DNA from: Aquila chrysaetos chrysaetos
Lineage: Eukaryota > Chordata > Aves > Accipitriformes > Accipitridae
NCBI RefSeq assembly: GCF_900496995.4
Contig: NC_044010.1
Location: 4,278,001 to 4,342,000 of the forward strand
Direction of reading: 5' to 3'
Length of the DNA stretch: 64,000 nucleotides
The notes beneath the pieces were generated by a model that did no database searches, had not been told where the DNA came from, and was given only the letters and a program-made list of their open reading frames with translations. Below, piece by piece: positions 25,921 to 39,284 of the stretch. Position 1 is the first letter of the stretch. Every line of letters starts with the position of its first letter. A program made the position numbers and the translations under genes.

Positions 25921-28900
25921 CTTTGCACCCTTTGGTCTAGCCTACTTGGCTCAAGAGCTGGGCGCCGCACCTGATGGAAGCCCTCCTCCGTCCCTTCCCT
26001 GCTGTTGGGTTGGGCACAGCAGGCCACTGCCGCGAGTGATGTGGGCTGCACTGGCATCCAAACAGGTTTTGGTCGGGGGGTGATGCCAGTTGCCTTTATC
26101 CCAAGCCTCCGCAGGTGAGCAGAGGTAGCTGTACTGATGGAAAAGGCGGCTGCCCCAGCTCACTGGCACTGCTGCCCTGTTGGAAGCTGCGCGTTCCGTT
26201 CCCTCATCCAAGTTGTGCAAAATCCTCAAGCTTAGCTCACGTCAACCGTTTTGATGGCTTCAACTAATCCGTTTGCTTTCTCTGTGGCTCGGATTTGGGA
26301 AGGTTCCTGTGAACTGGTCTCCCAGCAGCGCTGTGTAGGCTCTCGCAGGGGCAGCGAGAGCAAGCTGAGGTACATCTGCTCTTCCACTGGCATGGCTGAA
26401 CCTGGGAGAAGGCACGTCTCCATCGCCCGAGGCCTCTCCCACTCACAGCCTTGCCCTGCGTTAGTTAAAGCAGCGCAATCTCCACTCCGAGCTCTCTCAT
26501 GTCAGTATAAAAGTGGCTTACATCTGCTTTTTAATTCATAATTTCCTTACAGACTTAACTTGGATCATCATAAGCTGTTTCCAATCCTAGAGTGTGAGTG
26601 AAGGCGGGGGGCCTTCAACTAAATGCATGTAACACCAGCACAATTTTATGGGTGGGCGAGCTGCAAGCAATGTGACTGAAGGCATGTGAATATTCACAGC
26701 CATTAAAGTCAAAATAGATACAGTGCGGATGGCCTAATAGATTCAAGCAGTGAACGCAGTAGCAGGAACTGCTGTCAGTGTCCATGAGGAAAGAAACGCA
26801 AAGTTCATTCAAAGAAAAAAGAAAAGTATATTCACTCTGCGTTATTCACCCGACCGCAGCTTCTTCTCAGGGAGACCAAGCTGTTAATGGCTGGAATGGG
26901 GGAAGGCAAAGCAAAAAGTGCAAGAGAAGTGGCAATAGAAACAAAACATTTTTTCATGTTTCACCTATTGGGGCTAAACTATTAAATGCATTTGCTCAGG
27001 GCGGGAGGATGTGGTCTCTGTGAGATGTGGAGCCCGCAGGCAGGGACAGCGATGCGCAGGGATACCCCTGAGACTTTTCACATTGGCTCTGAAGGGTGCT
27101 CAAAGGAGGGTTTTCCACTGGACCCCCTCGAAGGAGGGAGAGAGCCCCCCACCCTTGACTGTGGGACTGCAAGGTAGTAGGAACGGAAGGATTAGCACCT
27201 GGCTGGGTCAGGAGGGAAGACCTACTGATGGTTCTCTTGTCCTTATGCCCATGCTGTTGAGTAAACCACTAGGAGTTAGCTATCATTAGTGTCTCAACAA
27301 ATTACGGTAAGTTTTGGGGACCAGCTCCTCTGGGCGCTTTAGTAAAGCTGGGCTTTATTAGACATCTCCCAGAAAGTCAGCAGAGTCTTTGCACATTTGC
27401 TTCAATGTTATTAATTTACAAGGGTTACTCAATTAGAAGAGTCCGCTAACTCGTAAAACTTTACTTATTTACACTGTTTCTTGGAGAGGGATTTTCTCAA
27501 AGCGTGATGATGATGAGCTTAGGCATTACAAATCCTCTTGCTGCTTTTGTCAACAGGCAGCTTGAGAGCATTAATCGGAGAGACGCACGCTTCCCGGAGG
27601 TGGCTTCGCTCCAGTTCCCCACTGCCGGGCACGACCCTGCGAGGCACCAGCTTCCCCCCGAGTCTGGAGGAGATCTGCACACCGGCATTAGTTTTTCCCA
27701 GGGCTGGAAACCCCATTTGAAAGGCAGCAGCAAATCGGGATGTTTCTCATGACCCCCTTTTTAGGCAACAGGCAAGACAAGGCTGTCTTTGCCTCAAAAA
27801 GCAAAGCACTCTCCCTAAAGCGTGCATTTTAGCTCAAGGCAATTTTCTTGCACCATACGTGTCTCTACCGCATGAAGCTTCAGCAGGGCAAGATGCGAGG
27901 TATGCTTGGGCTTCAAAGCACGCTCCAAATTACTTTCCAGACAAGGGGAAAATCTCGGTTCAAATGAGTCCTGCAGAGAAGAGCAATGGAGCGCAGGGTG
28001 AGGAGGACTGGGAGTGTTTGTGACCTCCAAGCCCTCAAGACTGTCTTGATCACCTTGACGAGTGTCGCAAGCCCTCCTTGTTTGTCTGGGAGCCTCCAAG
28101 TGATTTCAGTCCAAGCCAGTTATGCAGCTCTGCATTATTCACACAGCAAATGTGGTAGGTAAATGCTGCTGATCTGCTGCTCCTGGGAGGTGCTGGTATA
28201 CATTAATGGTATGAGGAACTTGGCGCAACTTCTGCCCTGCCCCAGCCCGGGGTGTTATTTATCCCTGTGTCACTGCTACAAGTGAGATTTAACAAAGAGG
28301 AGTTTCTCATTCCTGCTAGTTATTGAGATTTTGCTCTGGGCACTTGGTGAATCCTCATCTCCCTTGGTGTGCAGACACTGTTGGTGCACGAAGCGTGAAG
28401 TTTGAACCCACCCGGCAGACTGGGACAAGTCCTTCCTCCACAATGGATTCACTGAGATGGTGCTGGGGAAGGTAAACCCATCCACTAGCTGGTTTGGGCA
28501 AGAAAGCCACTCTCTCAGGCAGTGAGAAATAAGGGTAGCATCAAGCTGCCCAACCAGGCAGATATTAGACACATGGAGGCTTTGACACAGGTTGTGTAGA
28601 AGTGAATTATTGCTCCTTTTGACCCTTTGTCCAGTGTCTGCCTGGCTGGCTGCTCGGACTTCTTTATGTGTTGTTCAGAGCATTATTCTGTGTATTGACA
28701 TTTGCTGCCTTTGAAAGCTGCAGGGAGAGGATAACCCACTGCCTCCTTAGGTGGAAAATGCCAATAATGAAATCGGATGCAGCGGGTTCTCCCTTCACTA
28801 AGAGCTCCACGGTTTCACGAACGTGTCACGAGCGTGTTGGTAGCCTTTGCTGCCTTGAAGGGGTTTGCTTCTTGAGGCAAATTGATTTCCCCTCAGAGTC

Positions 28901-31900
28901 AACATGAAAGCAAAGTTTTTCAGCCCTGACTGTTCTACAGGTGCCAGTGCAAGATCTAATATATGTGTTAATGTGCATGCAAGGATGTTGCTAGGAAACT
29001 TGTGAGAGCTAAATGAGGAAATGCTGTTAATAGAGGCAAGCGACAGGGCCTCAAAAGTCTGTCTTTGCAGTCTTGCTGATGGTCGTTATTATATAAATGG
29101 GGCCAGCTGTGAAGTTGGGTTGGGTCATCCCCTGGTGCCAGCAGGCCTGCTTAAATAGCAGCAAGAAGAGGCTTGGTCTGGCTGTTGTGGTGGGGTTTTG
29201 CTGTTGTCCTGTCTCAGATAAGTTTTGCTACACCATCTGCTTCTGGAAAAGATAGGTAAGTGCTTTTTTTTTTTCTGGATTAGCTGCTGGGGGCTTTGCT
29301 CTGCCCTGTTTCACTGTACCTATTTGACACTTGCTGGTGACCAGTCTGACCCAGCCTGTTGCAGACTTGTCTGAGCCCCAAGTTGGGGCAGTGCTTTCCC
29401 AGCCAGCCTGAAAATGTTTTGTGGTGCCTAGAGCGCTGAGGGAGGTGACTTTTTGCCACTACCTTTGTGTGTGTCCAGTGAGCCTTTTAGAGTTCAATTC
29501 AGCTCAAAGGTGATCTTGAATGAGAGATTTTCCTCCCCTTTTTGTGGTGTAAGAGGCCTATAGAGCCCAAGGGATGCAAAGTTAGCAGAGACTGCTAATA
29601 CCTTACATTTGGAAGAGGCCAAAAAACTTTTGGCTCAGGTTGCCTGTGGATATACTTCATACATGATCAACCCAAGTTAACTCCTCTAAAAGGCATATTA
29701 TTTCTGTAACAAGCGTTGCTCTTTCTGCCATTACTGACCCCAAGAAGCAACCCTTTTTGCTTCTTACAGAGGGTTAGGGAGTGCTGAACTTCTCCTTTTT
29801 TGGAGAAGCATTAGATTGTGTATGTTAGGTACTTTCCAGCTGCTGTAGAAGTTAGGGCTGGCAATCCTGGCTTGCTCCCAGCTGAAGCTGTGACTTTCTG
29901 CTACTTTAGCATCTCTTCTAACTTCTGCAGTACATTGTATTTCCCTTCATGTCATCACTTGTTGCATTTTTTTGGTTTTTCCCTAGCTATTTCTAAAAAA
30001 GCCAAACAAATTAACTACACTCCAGCAGCAAAGGTGGTTTTTTTGGGTATAACCATTTGTTCTCTCAGCTAAGAGTGGCCTGCAGGTGCCTGCTGTCAGC
30101 TGGAGAGGGAAAGTCTTTGCTGTGGTGTGATGTGTGGATGGGAGCAAGTTGTGTGCCAGGTAAGCTTTTTTGGAATGAGTTGGGGATGGAGTTGTTCCTT
30201 GTGTCTCCTGAAGTACAACTTGTTTACGTGGCTCATCCTGAAGGAGCCCTGATAACTTTTTAGCCCACTGCATGCAAACTTCTATTGCAAAAAACTTCAC
30301 TGGAATAATTAATGAGTTAAAAATGTTTATTGGAAGAATTATCTCCTCCTTGGCTCCCTAGTGTTCTGATCCAGAGACTTATTTTTTTAATCTTGAAGGC
30401 TTTGCATGCCTAAAAGATTGTCTGGGTTTTTTCCATCTCTTAGCTGATCTAATAAAAATTAATTCCTTTCCCTACAAACTGTCTCAGCTACAGCCTAAAG
30501 CCTTCACAACTACAACAATACTACTACTGTGAACAAAGTTGCCTCCATTTCAATGAATCCAACTGTGCAGAACTCAAAGGGAATTAGCTGTGCAACCATT
30601 TAAAAATGACTCAAATGCATTTCTATGCACAAAAAGTCATAGCATTAAAATCTTGAGTCTTTTTAGGACATATGTCCCCTTTGTGCAGCTGTGCCCTTCC
30701 CTAATAGCATGAACCTCCCATTTCTCTCCCTTCACAACCATCAGGCATTAAAGATGAGAGGGTTTTTGTTGTACAGGGTTTTTATGCCTAGAAAAGCATC
30801 ACTTGCCCAAGGCTGAATCTGAATCTTGTCTGTCCTGAGTGGGGATAGTGTGGGGAGAAATGCCTTTGAAACTGATGAGTTATTTGTAACACTAGAACAC
30901 GTCTCGGTGAAGATGGATTAATGGGTAGAGTACAGCTAAGCTGGTGAAAGGTACATGATTAATTCAGTTTTGACAGGACTGTATCATTTATAGCCTGGAT
31001 CACACCTCCAATTAGGCATATCACATTCTTTATTTCCACAGCTGTAGAGTCTAGGAATACCATACCCGAATGTCAGCCGTAGCGTGCTTGGTGCTGTACA
31101 AACAGAACTAAAGATACAGTGTGAGAGAGAGCGCATCTGAAAAATGTTGAGGCTCTTTTTGGAAGGCAATGCTGCTCACTAGTAAAATATTAGACTATTG
31201 CAGCTTTCATGCTTAATGAATTCCTGACTATTTCCATAAAAGTCCCAGTTTCTGTCGTTGCAGCCATTCCCTTGCGGAGGCCAACTTTGATTCCAAGGAG
31301 AAATAAGCTGAGGAAGGCTATTTAAGGGGGCGGGAGAAGCGCTGCAAAAGTGGATGTCTGGTGATGCTGTCGATGACGTGTGTTTTGGGCCCCAGGGTCA
31401 CCAGAGGTTGAAGTTTTGCTCACGAGGGATGTGTGGGTTCCTGCCTTCTGGTGGGCTGAAACTGGAAACCTACTGGTGGGTGAAACACAGGACTATAGAA
31501 GAGAAGGGGAATTTGCCTGTAAAGAAAGCGGTCTGTCCCAGGCAGAAACAGGTCTCTGCCTCGTTATTGGCATGACCAAGGCAATGAGGGAAGCTAGTTA
31601 GGCTGGAACTCCTGGTTCCTAGAAGGGCATTAGCTGCCTTTGCTGCGGGCCCATCTCTCCCCATCAAGCAACCTAGGTCTAGCAGGCTTAAACTGAACTG
31701 CTGCCCCTTTACGCCGTGGGGAAGGACCGCCTGCCAAATGATTGCGAAGCAGATGTCGGTCAAAACCCCGCGTTGCGCTGAAGACCTTGCTGTTGTACCT
31801 CTAGCTGTAGGACGTGCGAAGCTGTCGTAGGAGCTCTGCCGCGCGTCTCCCCGTCACACCTTGGGGCTGCTGTTCGCTGCACAGCTTGTGCTCCCCTTGT

Positions 31901-32944
31901 TAGCGATTTAGGAAGTATCGCTGCATAAATCAGTATGCAGGGAAATAATTTGGCGTCTCTGGCAGGTGTCTCTTTTCCTGTAGTCTTCCCCAGTATTCCA
32001 GACTGGATTGGTAATGAGCAGAGCGCTATATTTGTGTGGAAGTGAGATGCCAGCTCCTTAAGGATTCATTTATTGGGCTGCGGGCCAAGGCGTATTCTGG
32101 CCCTTGATTGCATGGTACTTGCTGCATTTACCTAATCCAATGGGAAAGGCTTTAAATTTTCAGTCCGACAACATGACTGCACCATTGCACAGTCCTCTGA
32201 TTTTCTTACAGCAACATGTGTGTAATGAGGAATGGGGCTAAGGAGGAAAGAATGAACAGTGGTTTTTGGTCTGGGGAGGGTCAAGATCTGCTCTATGGCT
32301 CTGGGCTCCTTCTGGCACAGGTAAGATAAGGACTGTGCTCTTGTCTCATAAAATGGATCCTGATGTTGTGAAAAAGGCGCTTCTGAAAAACCTGGTTTGT
32401 AGCTGCTTGCCTTTGCCTTCCTAGAGAAAGCCAACTGCTTTGTTCCCTTTTGGGAGAAGGATTCATCCTTGGAGATGACACCTCCTGGAAACCATTATAG
32501 AACATATCAGCTCCAGTTACCAGGGATACTATGTTCTATACTCGGAAGAAATCTGTGCCATCTTAAACTGGAATTTGGATGGGTGGGGGAGGATAACTTC
32601 AGAAAAAGCTGCCCTGAGCCGCTGGGGGTAGGATCAGGAGTCCATGTGAGATGTCCAAATGTAACCTTAAGCGCAAGTGTAAACCCAGTCCCAAATTCAG
32701 TAGTACCTGCATCATTTTTCAAATGGTGGTATGTCCAGGGAGGTCACTTAGATCTTTCCTGTCCTACATACGTGTTAAGTTGTTAAACTGTGTTAGTGCA
32801 GATTCCACTCTGAGAAAGCTTGAGTTGGTTAGCATACCCTCTTATCTGGATGAGCTTGCTGTCATTCTCTACTGATTAAATTGGATTGAGATCAAGTACT
32901 GTTGCAGTGATGTAGAGGCTTTGGTTCACTACCATGTGTGAAAA
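25921..32944. other. Non-coding stretch; one possible ancient SINE-like relic
   Basis: No conserved exon recognised. At about 31015-31115 a tract including TGGTGCTGTACAAAC resembles an old interspersed repeat widespread in reptiles and birds, but it is decayed. A possible TATA element with a downstream splice donor at 29089-29255 is described as a finding. Otherwise I see nothing supportable. Confidence 0.4.
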
Positions 32945-33190
32945 CAAGGAGAAGCTGAGGAAGCTTGGCTTCTTCAGCCTGGAGAAGAGCAGGGTCAGGG
33001 GAATACCGGTCTTCCAGTGCATATGTGGAAGTCATCAAGAAGATGGAGGCAGGCCCTTTTTGCTGAGGATAATTAGTCGCTGGAATAGGTAGCTCAGAAG
33101 TTGTGGACTCTGTGTCCTTGGAGGCTTTGAAGAACTGACTGGTCAAAGCCCCAAGCAACCTAGTCTGAACTGGATGTTGACCCTGCTGAA
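32945..33190 (+). mobile_element. Degraded CR1 LINE fragment
   Basis: The left part reads like CR1 ORF2/3' sequence (AAGGAGAAGCTGAGG, then TTCTTCAGCCTGGAGAAGAG). The right part keeps the 3' segment that ends in AGCAACCTAGTCTGAACTGG. The middle is shortened relative to the usual element and many positions differ. The ATTCTATG tail is missing. It is an older copy than those at 25831 and 63172. Confidence 0.82.
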
Positions 33191-33241
33191 ACTGTTAATT
33201 TGCTAATTATTTTTTTGAATTAAGAATTTTTAAGTTACTTT

Positions 33242-33255
33242 CCCCCCCCCCCCCC
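33242..33255 (+). repeat. Poly(C) run, 14 bases
   Basis: Uninterrupted C homopolymer between GTTACTTT and AACTTAG, just after the degraded CR1 fragment. Its length in the assembly may be unreliable. Confidence 0.9.
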
Positions 33256-34103
33256 AACTTAGTTGCCTCATAGGCAATACTTTTATTTCAAAGCTTTAAG
33301 AAAAAACTTTCAAACCTTTTCTGTATTTGAGAAGCTTATGCTGGAATCTCTTGACAAAAAGATGCAATGTGAAGAAAAACACTTTTGGTAAAAATTCAGT
33401 TGAAAAACTTGGATCTGGTCTGTGCTCAGTTTTAGATGTGTCTAGACAGAGTGAATAACACCGGGGGTGGTAACTAGGACTTCTCAGAATTATTTCATAT
33501 TCATATTCCAGTTGCACCCAAGGGCCTGCTGGTAATGAAGCCTCCCATAGGTTGGTCCAGCGCATGCCTTTGAACAACATGCAGATGAAGAAAAAAGTGA
33601 ATTTATTATTAAGGGCTTAATTTAGCTAAACTGAGTTGAATCTGTGCTACCAAACTGAAAACTCCAATTGGTTTCCTAAAAGCCTGATCCTCTATAGCTG
33701 TCCAGCTGGGTTTGAAGAATGTGTTTCTCCCAGCAGAACATGGTCTCTCTGCCTGACCAATGCTCAATTGCTACTACCTCTTATCTTTTTGGGAGCCTGC
33801 CGTTTTCAAAAGGACGATCTCAGCGGAGGTCACACGCTCCCTGCTCCTTATACCAATATAGTATAGAGAAATGCAGGCGTGGTATGATAACAGAGGCCTT
33901 GAAAGAGGGGACAGACAGCGCAGAGGAGAACAGGCATGGGGTGATGAGAAAAGAGGTGCAGGATACCAGCAGAGACCCCAGCTCTATAAACAGCTCACCA
34001 GTGGTCAGATAAAGAAATGCGGACATGAGAGCTGGGCAAAACCAGTATTGGAGGAAAAAAAAAGAACAAAATACAATATATGTAAAGGTTCTCCATATGT
34101 AGT

Positions 34104-34689
34104 AGTCCTGGTTTTGGCTGGGGTAGAGTTAATATTCTTTTTAGTAGCTGGTACAGTGTTATGTTTTGGATTTAGTATGAGAAAAATGTTGATAACAGAT
34201 TGTTTTCAGTTGTTGCTAAGTAATGTTTACACTATGTCAAGGATTTTTTGGCTTCTCATGCCCAGCCAGCAAGAAGGGTTGGAGGGGCACAAGAAGTTGG
34301 GACAGGGACACAGCCAGGACAGCTGACCCCAACTGGCTGAAGGAATATTCCATACCATGTGATGTCATGTCTAGTATATAAACTGGGGGGAGTTGGCCGG
34401 GGAGGGGGTGGGGGTAGACTGTTGCTCAGGGACAAACTGGGCATCGGTTGGCCAGTGGTGAGCAATTGCATTGTGCAGCACTTGTTTTGTATATTCCAAT
34501 TCTTTTATTATTACTATTGTCATTTTATGATTGTTATTATCATAATTTTCTTCCTTTCCGTCCTATTAAACTGTCTTTATTTCAACCCATGAGTTTTACC
34601 TTTCTCCTTCTGATTCTTTCCCCCATCCCACTTGGGGGTGGGGAGCGAGCGAGTGGCTGCATGGTGCTGGCTGGGGTGAAACCACAACA
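34104..34689 (+). mobile_element. Solo LTR of an avian endogenous retrovirus, plus orientation
   Basis: This 586-bp LTR belongs to the same family as the minus-strand copy at 15712-16305. It has a perfect 5-bp duplication, GTAGT, at 34099-34103 and 34690-34694. U3 begins AGTCCTGGTTTTGGCTGG; the expected first base T has changed to A, so the terminal dinucleotide is AG rather than TG. A TATATAAA box lies at 34375-34382 and an ATTAAA poly(A) signal at 34565-34570, and the element ends AACCACAACA. No internal retroviral genes remain. Confidence 0.93.
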
Positions 34690-34694
34690 GTAGT

Positions 34695-37600
34695 AAATCT
34701 GGATGCAGTGTGGACTTCTGGACCAAGGAAGGAGGAGTGAGATGTAAAATGTTGCTAGAAAATGTATAAACCCAGCTCCATATGGACCTTAGATGGAGGA
34801 GGAAGAATACATCGGCATTGTGCTCCTCCCTGCAATGAGAAAGATGGGATGTTTGCCAGGAAGCATGGAAAAGAATTTCGGACTTTTTCCAAATAGTAGT
34901 CTTTATTTTTTCCTTTAATAATTAGATCTAGGCAAATAATATTTCTTAGATTAGACTGTTAAGATTTCAATTACACTGACAGTAAACTCTTGGGTTTGCA
35001 TATAAGGTCTGTTTCTGTCTATAGCAAGAATTTGAGTGCAACAGTGGCGCTCAGCAGGTGAGTGGTAGCCATGAAAAAATAAAACAGAAACAATGACCAG
35101 AAGAGGTAATAACTTCCTTGGGCTCAGTTTTGTGCCCTCTGGCATGAAACATTCTCCTGCCCTTCCAACTTGCAGTACTCCATGAGACCAAGCTCCTCTT
35201 GTGATGTTTTCTGGAGAAACTGGCAAGGGAGAGATACTGCAGGCTGCTGCCAACTGTAAGTCAGTTGGCACTAGGGGAATATGTGAGATGCAGTTTTCCT
35301 CTAAGGCTGGGGGCAAGCAGACATTTAAATTGTTGCCTCTGCTAGTCCAGTCCTGAACTCGGGGCTCTACTTGCTGCATCTTCATTTATTGCTCCCTTAA
35401 CGTGAGAGGGACCCTGTTATGACTCCTGGAGACTTGACTTTTGCGTGCAGTGGCTGTGCTGCAGCAACAGCTACAAAACCTAGAAATGCTTTTGTTGGTG
35501 TGACCGTTCTGTCCCAGACCGTTTTGCTAAGATAAGCAAAAAGTAAGGCAACTGGTGTAGTGGGTTTTGTACTGCTGAGCGAGGCACCTTGCTGAGACTG
35601 CTGGTCTCGTTTCTCATACTGTAATGGTATTGTTGTTGAAAGCGTTCATTTTCATTCACCTTTAGGAGTTTAATTTGCATAATCATTTTTCTTGCAAGGC
35701 TTCAGAATTGGCTGATCTGGACTCTCCACTTCAAAATATCTTAACTGTGCTTTTCAATATGCGCACAATGCTGTGAGCTAGAACAAAACGATCTTGTTGT
35801 GTTACCATAGAGACATCCAGGGTCTAAGAAGGGTTCCTGCTTGAAATTGGACTGTTAAAGGGACAAGGGGCTGTTAAAATTTGATGGAGGGCTTAATCCT
35901 TGACCAGGCACTGGTATAAATCGGTGCCATCAGGGTGAAATGAACTGGCAGTCCCAATGTAGTGCTTTACAGACAGCATTCTTCAGTCCAACTGGCCCAA
36001 AGGGCTGTTGTCTTGGTAGATTCAGAAAAAAAAAAGTGGAGGGAGGGGGGGCAAGGTCCAGGAAATTAACTTGAAAAATGTTAAATCAATTTACGCTTTT
36101 CCTTCATTTCCCCCCTTCTTCTGATTTGAGTGCTAATTAAGAGGCTTTCCTTTGCACTTAGACAACTCAACTTTGCTTTTTAAGCATACATATTTAAAGC
36201 ACCACTAAATGAAGGCAGGGGTGAGGGAAGGTGCAGGGCTGACAACTCTGCTCTGGAGACTGAAGTCCTATGTTCACGATTAAAGGCAAATAGCGGGACT
36301 ATAGCTGCATTCCTGTGACCTGGAGAAAACATGATTTGGACTGAGAGGACACTACCTTCTATGAGCCTGTCGAGTTTTTAGTGTTGGTGCTGTAATTGCC
36401 AGCTATAATGACCATTTTGTGCAATGGAGGGAGAAGAAAATGTCTTGCTATATACATAAAGGGAAGCAAAAATTGGTTGGGAGTCGATTCAGCAACAAAA
36501 ACTTTTGGTAGTTAGCACTGTCTTTGCTTGGGACTACAGTGTCTGGGCTACCTATGGGAGTGTCAAAAGGGTGCTTACAAATCCTACTTGCCAGCTTATT
36601 TACAAGCCCCAGTGCAAAATGGAGAGAGAGGCTGTACTTTACCCCATGTTAGTTAATTGATGAGGACTCTGGAATTGTAATCCCTAAATGGGCATTTGAA
36701 AGAGCATTGGTGAACATGTTTTGAAAATTCAGCTTTTGTTGTTGTGTGACTGGTGGGAGATGCAAATCTGCCTTGTGTTATACGTGGAGCTATTCCTCTC
36801 CTCCCCAACAGTGGCTGCTGGTTCAGGCTCTTAGGACTGTCTGGTGAGGGCAGAGTTTAATCCTTCCTGCTGTCCTTAAGTCAGCCCTGATGACTTCTTC
36901 CTCTGGCTTAAACCCTGGCCCTGATGGACTCCTGTGGTGACTGTTTTGTTGTGTAGCGATCATGGTAAGGTCTCTAAGAAAAGACACTCCTGCTGTCTCT
37001 CTGCTGTGAAACAAACCCTTTCTGGCCCAAGCTAGTGTGAATTGGGCACACCCTGCCTTGCATAGGAAGCCATGGCATACTGCGCCAAAGCAGTATGTTC
37101 AGCGGAGCTAAATTTGTGCACGTCCAAGATGCTATTAACTCCTCAGGCGCCACGTACTCTGACAAACACCGTGTGGCCCATGGCTAGCGCTAAGCAACGG
37201 CAGGCAATACTGTCAATAATAGCTTGGGAACTTGCATTCCTGTCAGCGGTGATTTACAGGGTGGTTTGGAACTCCTTCCAGAAGAGGTGAAAGGAAGATC
37301 AGCTGGCATGGGCGCAGGGCAGCTTCCCAGCAGCACAGCAAATGCTGCTACAAGGAGCGGTTTGAGTCTGAAGTGGAGCACGGGCAACCAGAAATGTTAA
37401 GCAGCAGGTTGTGTCAAAGTGCGAGCTTATGTTTTGTTCTTATATTACTGTATTCTTATGTTGCTTCTAAACAGAAGACTTCATTCGTTGCCACGTGGCT
37501 GCTTAGATTTTGGAGGAGTCACCCTTGGGATGTGGTTGGCTCCTTGCGTTGGAGGATCAAGTCAGACCCAGAAGTTGCTGAGCACTTGTCCCATGAAAGC

Positions 37601-38287
37601 ACTGACAGACAGGAGAGAGGCGCATGCTCCCCAAAATTTAACAGTCGCTTTGGTGTGGTGGTAGTAAGTAGCATTATGCCTTATAGGTGGGACACCTTGC
37701 CCAAATTGACCTTTATGCCAGTAATATGTAACCCCCCCCCAATCACTGCATGGGCCACCTATCTCATCTATGGATACACTGCACTGTGAAGACCAAAAAT
37801 CTGATCTCTCTCCTGCCTCGGTCCAACAGAGTTGCTTTGCTCAGCTGCAGAGTAACATAGACAGTATTGTGGTCTGAGCCAAGCAACCCTCCTGAACTGG
37901 GAGCAGCCGTGAGGGTGCCACGGACACCCACGTTGCTCTATGGGCTTGGCAAAGTTGGTGTTTGAACGTGGAAGTCTCTGCCCTGTGCTCTCTAGACTGT
38001 CCTGTATATCCCCAGGGTTTTCACCATTACCTGGGATCTCTCTGGCCTTTCTAGATAACTTACTGGATTAAAAGTTATCTCAGCAAGTTATTGATACAGG
38101 CACCATTAGTGACACTAAGGTTAAGCAAAGTGGCTGTATGTCCACTAGTGCAAGGATTTTAGCTGCTTGTTTTCCCAGGCTCCCTATTCTTTTTTAGTCC
38201 TCACAGTAAAAAGTGAGTGGCTGAAAGACGTTATGTGTGGTTACTAGTTGCCAATGAACATCAAACAGTTAAGAAATGCAGAAAGCT
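34695..38287. other. Non-coding stretch, no features recognised
   Basis: About 3.6 kb of ordinary composition with short, unrelated open frames on both strands. No exon or dispersed repeat could be named. A short C9 run lies at 37732-37740. Confidence 0.4.
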
Positions 38288-38495
38288 GCAATATCTTTTA
38301 TTAGACCAGCGGATGTAATAAGGAAAAAACAGATGAGTTTTCAAGGATGGAAGCCCTTCTTCAGGTCAATGTGCCCAAAAGCGTGTTGGTATTTTTCAGC
38401 TACATCAGCTGGTCTAGTAAAAGTTATTGCTTCTCTGTAGAAGTTATTGCACCTCACATATCTTTAGACCATCACAGCCACAGCAACACTGCTAC
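38288..38495 (+). repeat. Ancient amniote interspersed repeat with inverted ends
   Basis: The left arm at 38288-38310 (GCAATATCTTTTATTAGACC plus AGC) and the right arm at 38408-38430 are inverted copies matching at 21 of 23 positions, with about 97 bp between them. The interior has GCCCTTCTTCAGGTC, and the 3' portion has CAGCCACAGCAACACTGC. Both resemble an old repeat seen in many sauropsid genomes that I cannot name with certainty. The copy is diverged and non-coding. Confidence 0.6.
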
Positions 38496-39284
38496 TAAAC
38501 AAGATTCTCGAAGACCCATTTTGTATCCCAACTGCAGGAATATGTCCACATGAGTCTTAACTTTAGTGTATTTCTTCTCAATTTTGTCATCTATTTATTT
38601 TCTGTCACAGCTGTGTGTAATAAATTCTTTCAGCAGTTCTGGAAAAAAAAAAGGAAGAGTGATTGATTTCCATTTTCTGAGCTTTATGGGGTGTGCTACT
38701 TAGAAGACTTGTCATTACCACCATTTGCTGGTGTTTAGCGGAAGATTTAATTCACCTACTGTAATGATTTGGGGAAATCTGTCGATGTACAATTTAGAAA
38801 GTTATTATGTAAATGGCAGCATTATGAAATGCTTTTATGTGGATGCAGCATCCACCATTTGCTAACAGGGGTGGCAGCATGTGTCTGACAGGGTACAATG
38901 GACAGTTGTTAACCACAGCAAGAACAGCGTGTCCAAAGAAAAGATTTAGTTGAAGCCTTGGGGAGCAATTTGTTCCAAACATGTCTGCGTAGACTGGGTT
39001 GGGGGGAGCGGAGTGAGAAGGAGATGAAGGATTTCAAAATGTTGAATAAAAAGCTTTGGTTTTCTAGACGTAGGCTGAAACACAGGAGGGCTCTGGGCAG
39101 GAGGAGGGAAGCAGAGAGGATTTTGTAGCTGAGGAGGTTTGCTTTAACTGTGGGAGCAGCCAAGTAAAACTCGGAAGATGTAGAAAAGATGAAGAGAATT
39201 GACAAGATTGTGGATTAACTCAAAGCGCATTGGGATGCTCCAGGGATGGTCAGAAACCACAGAGATGGGATGCGTAGAAACGCA

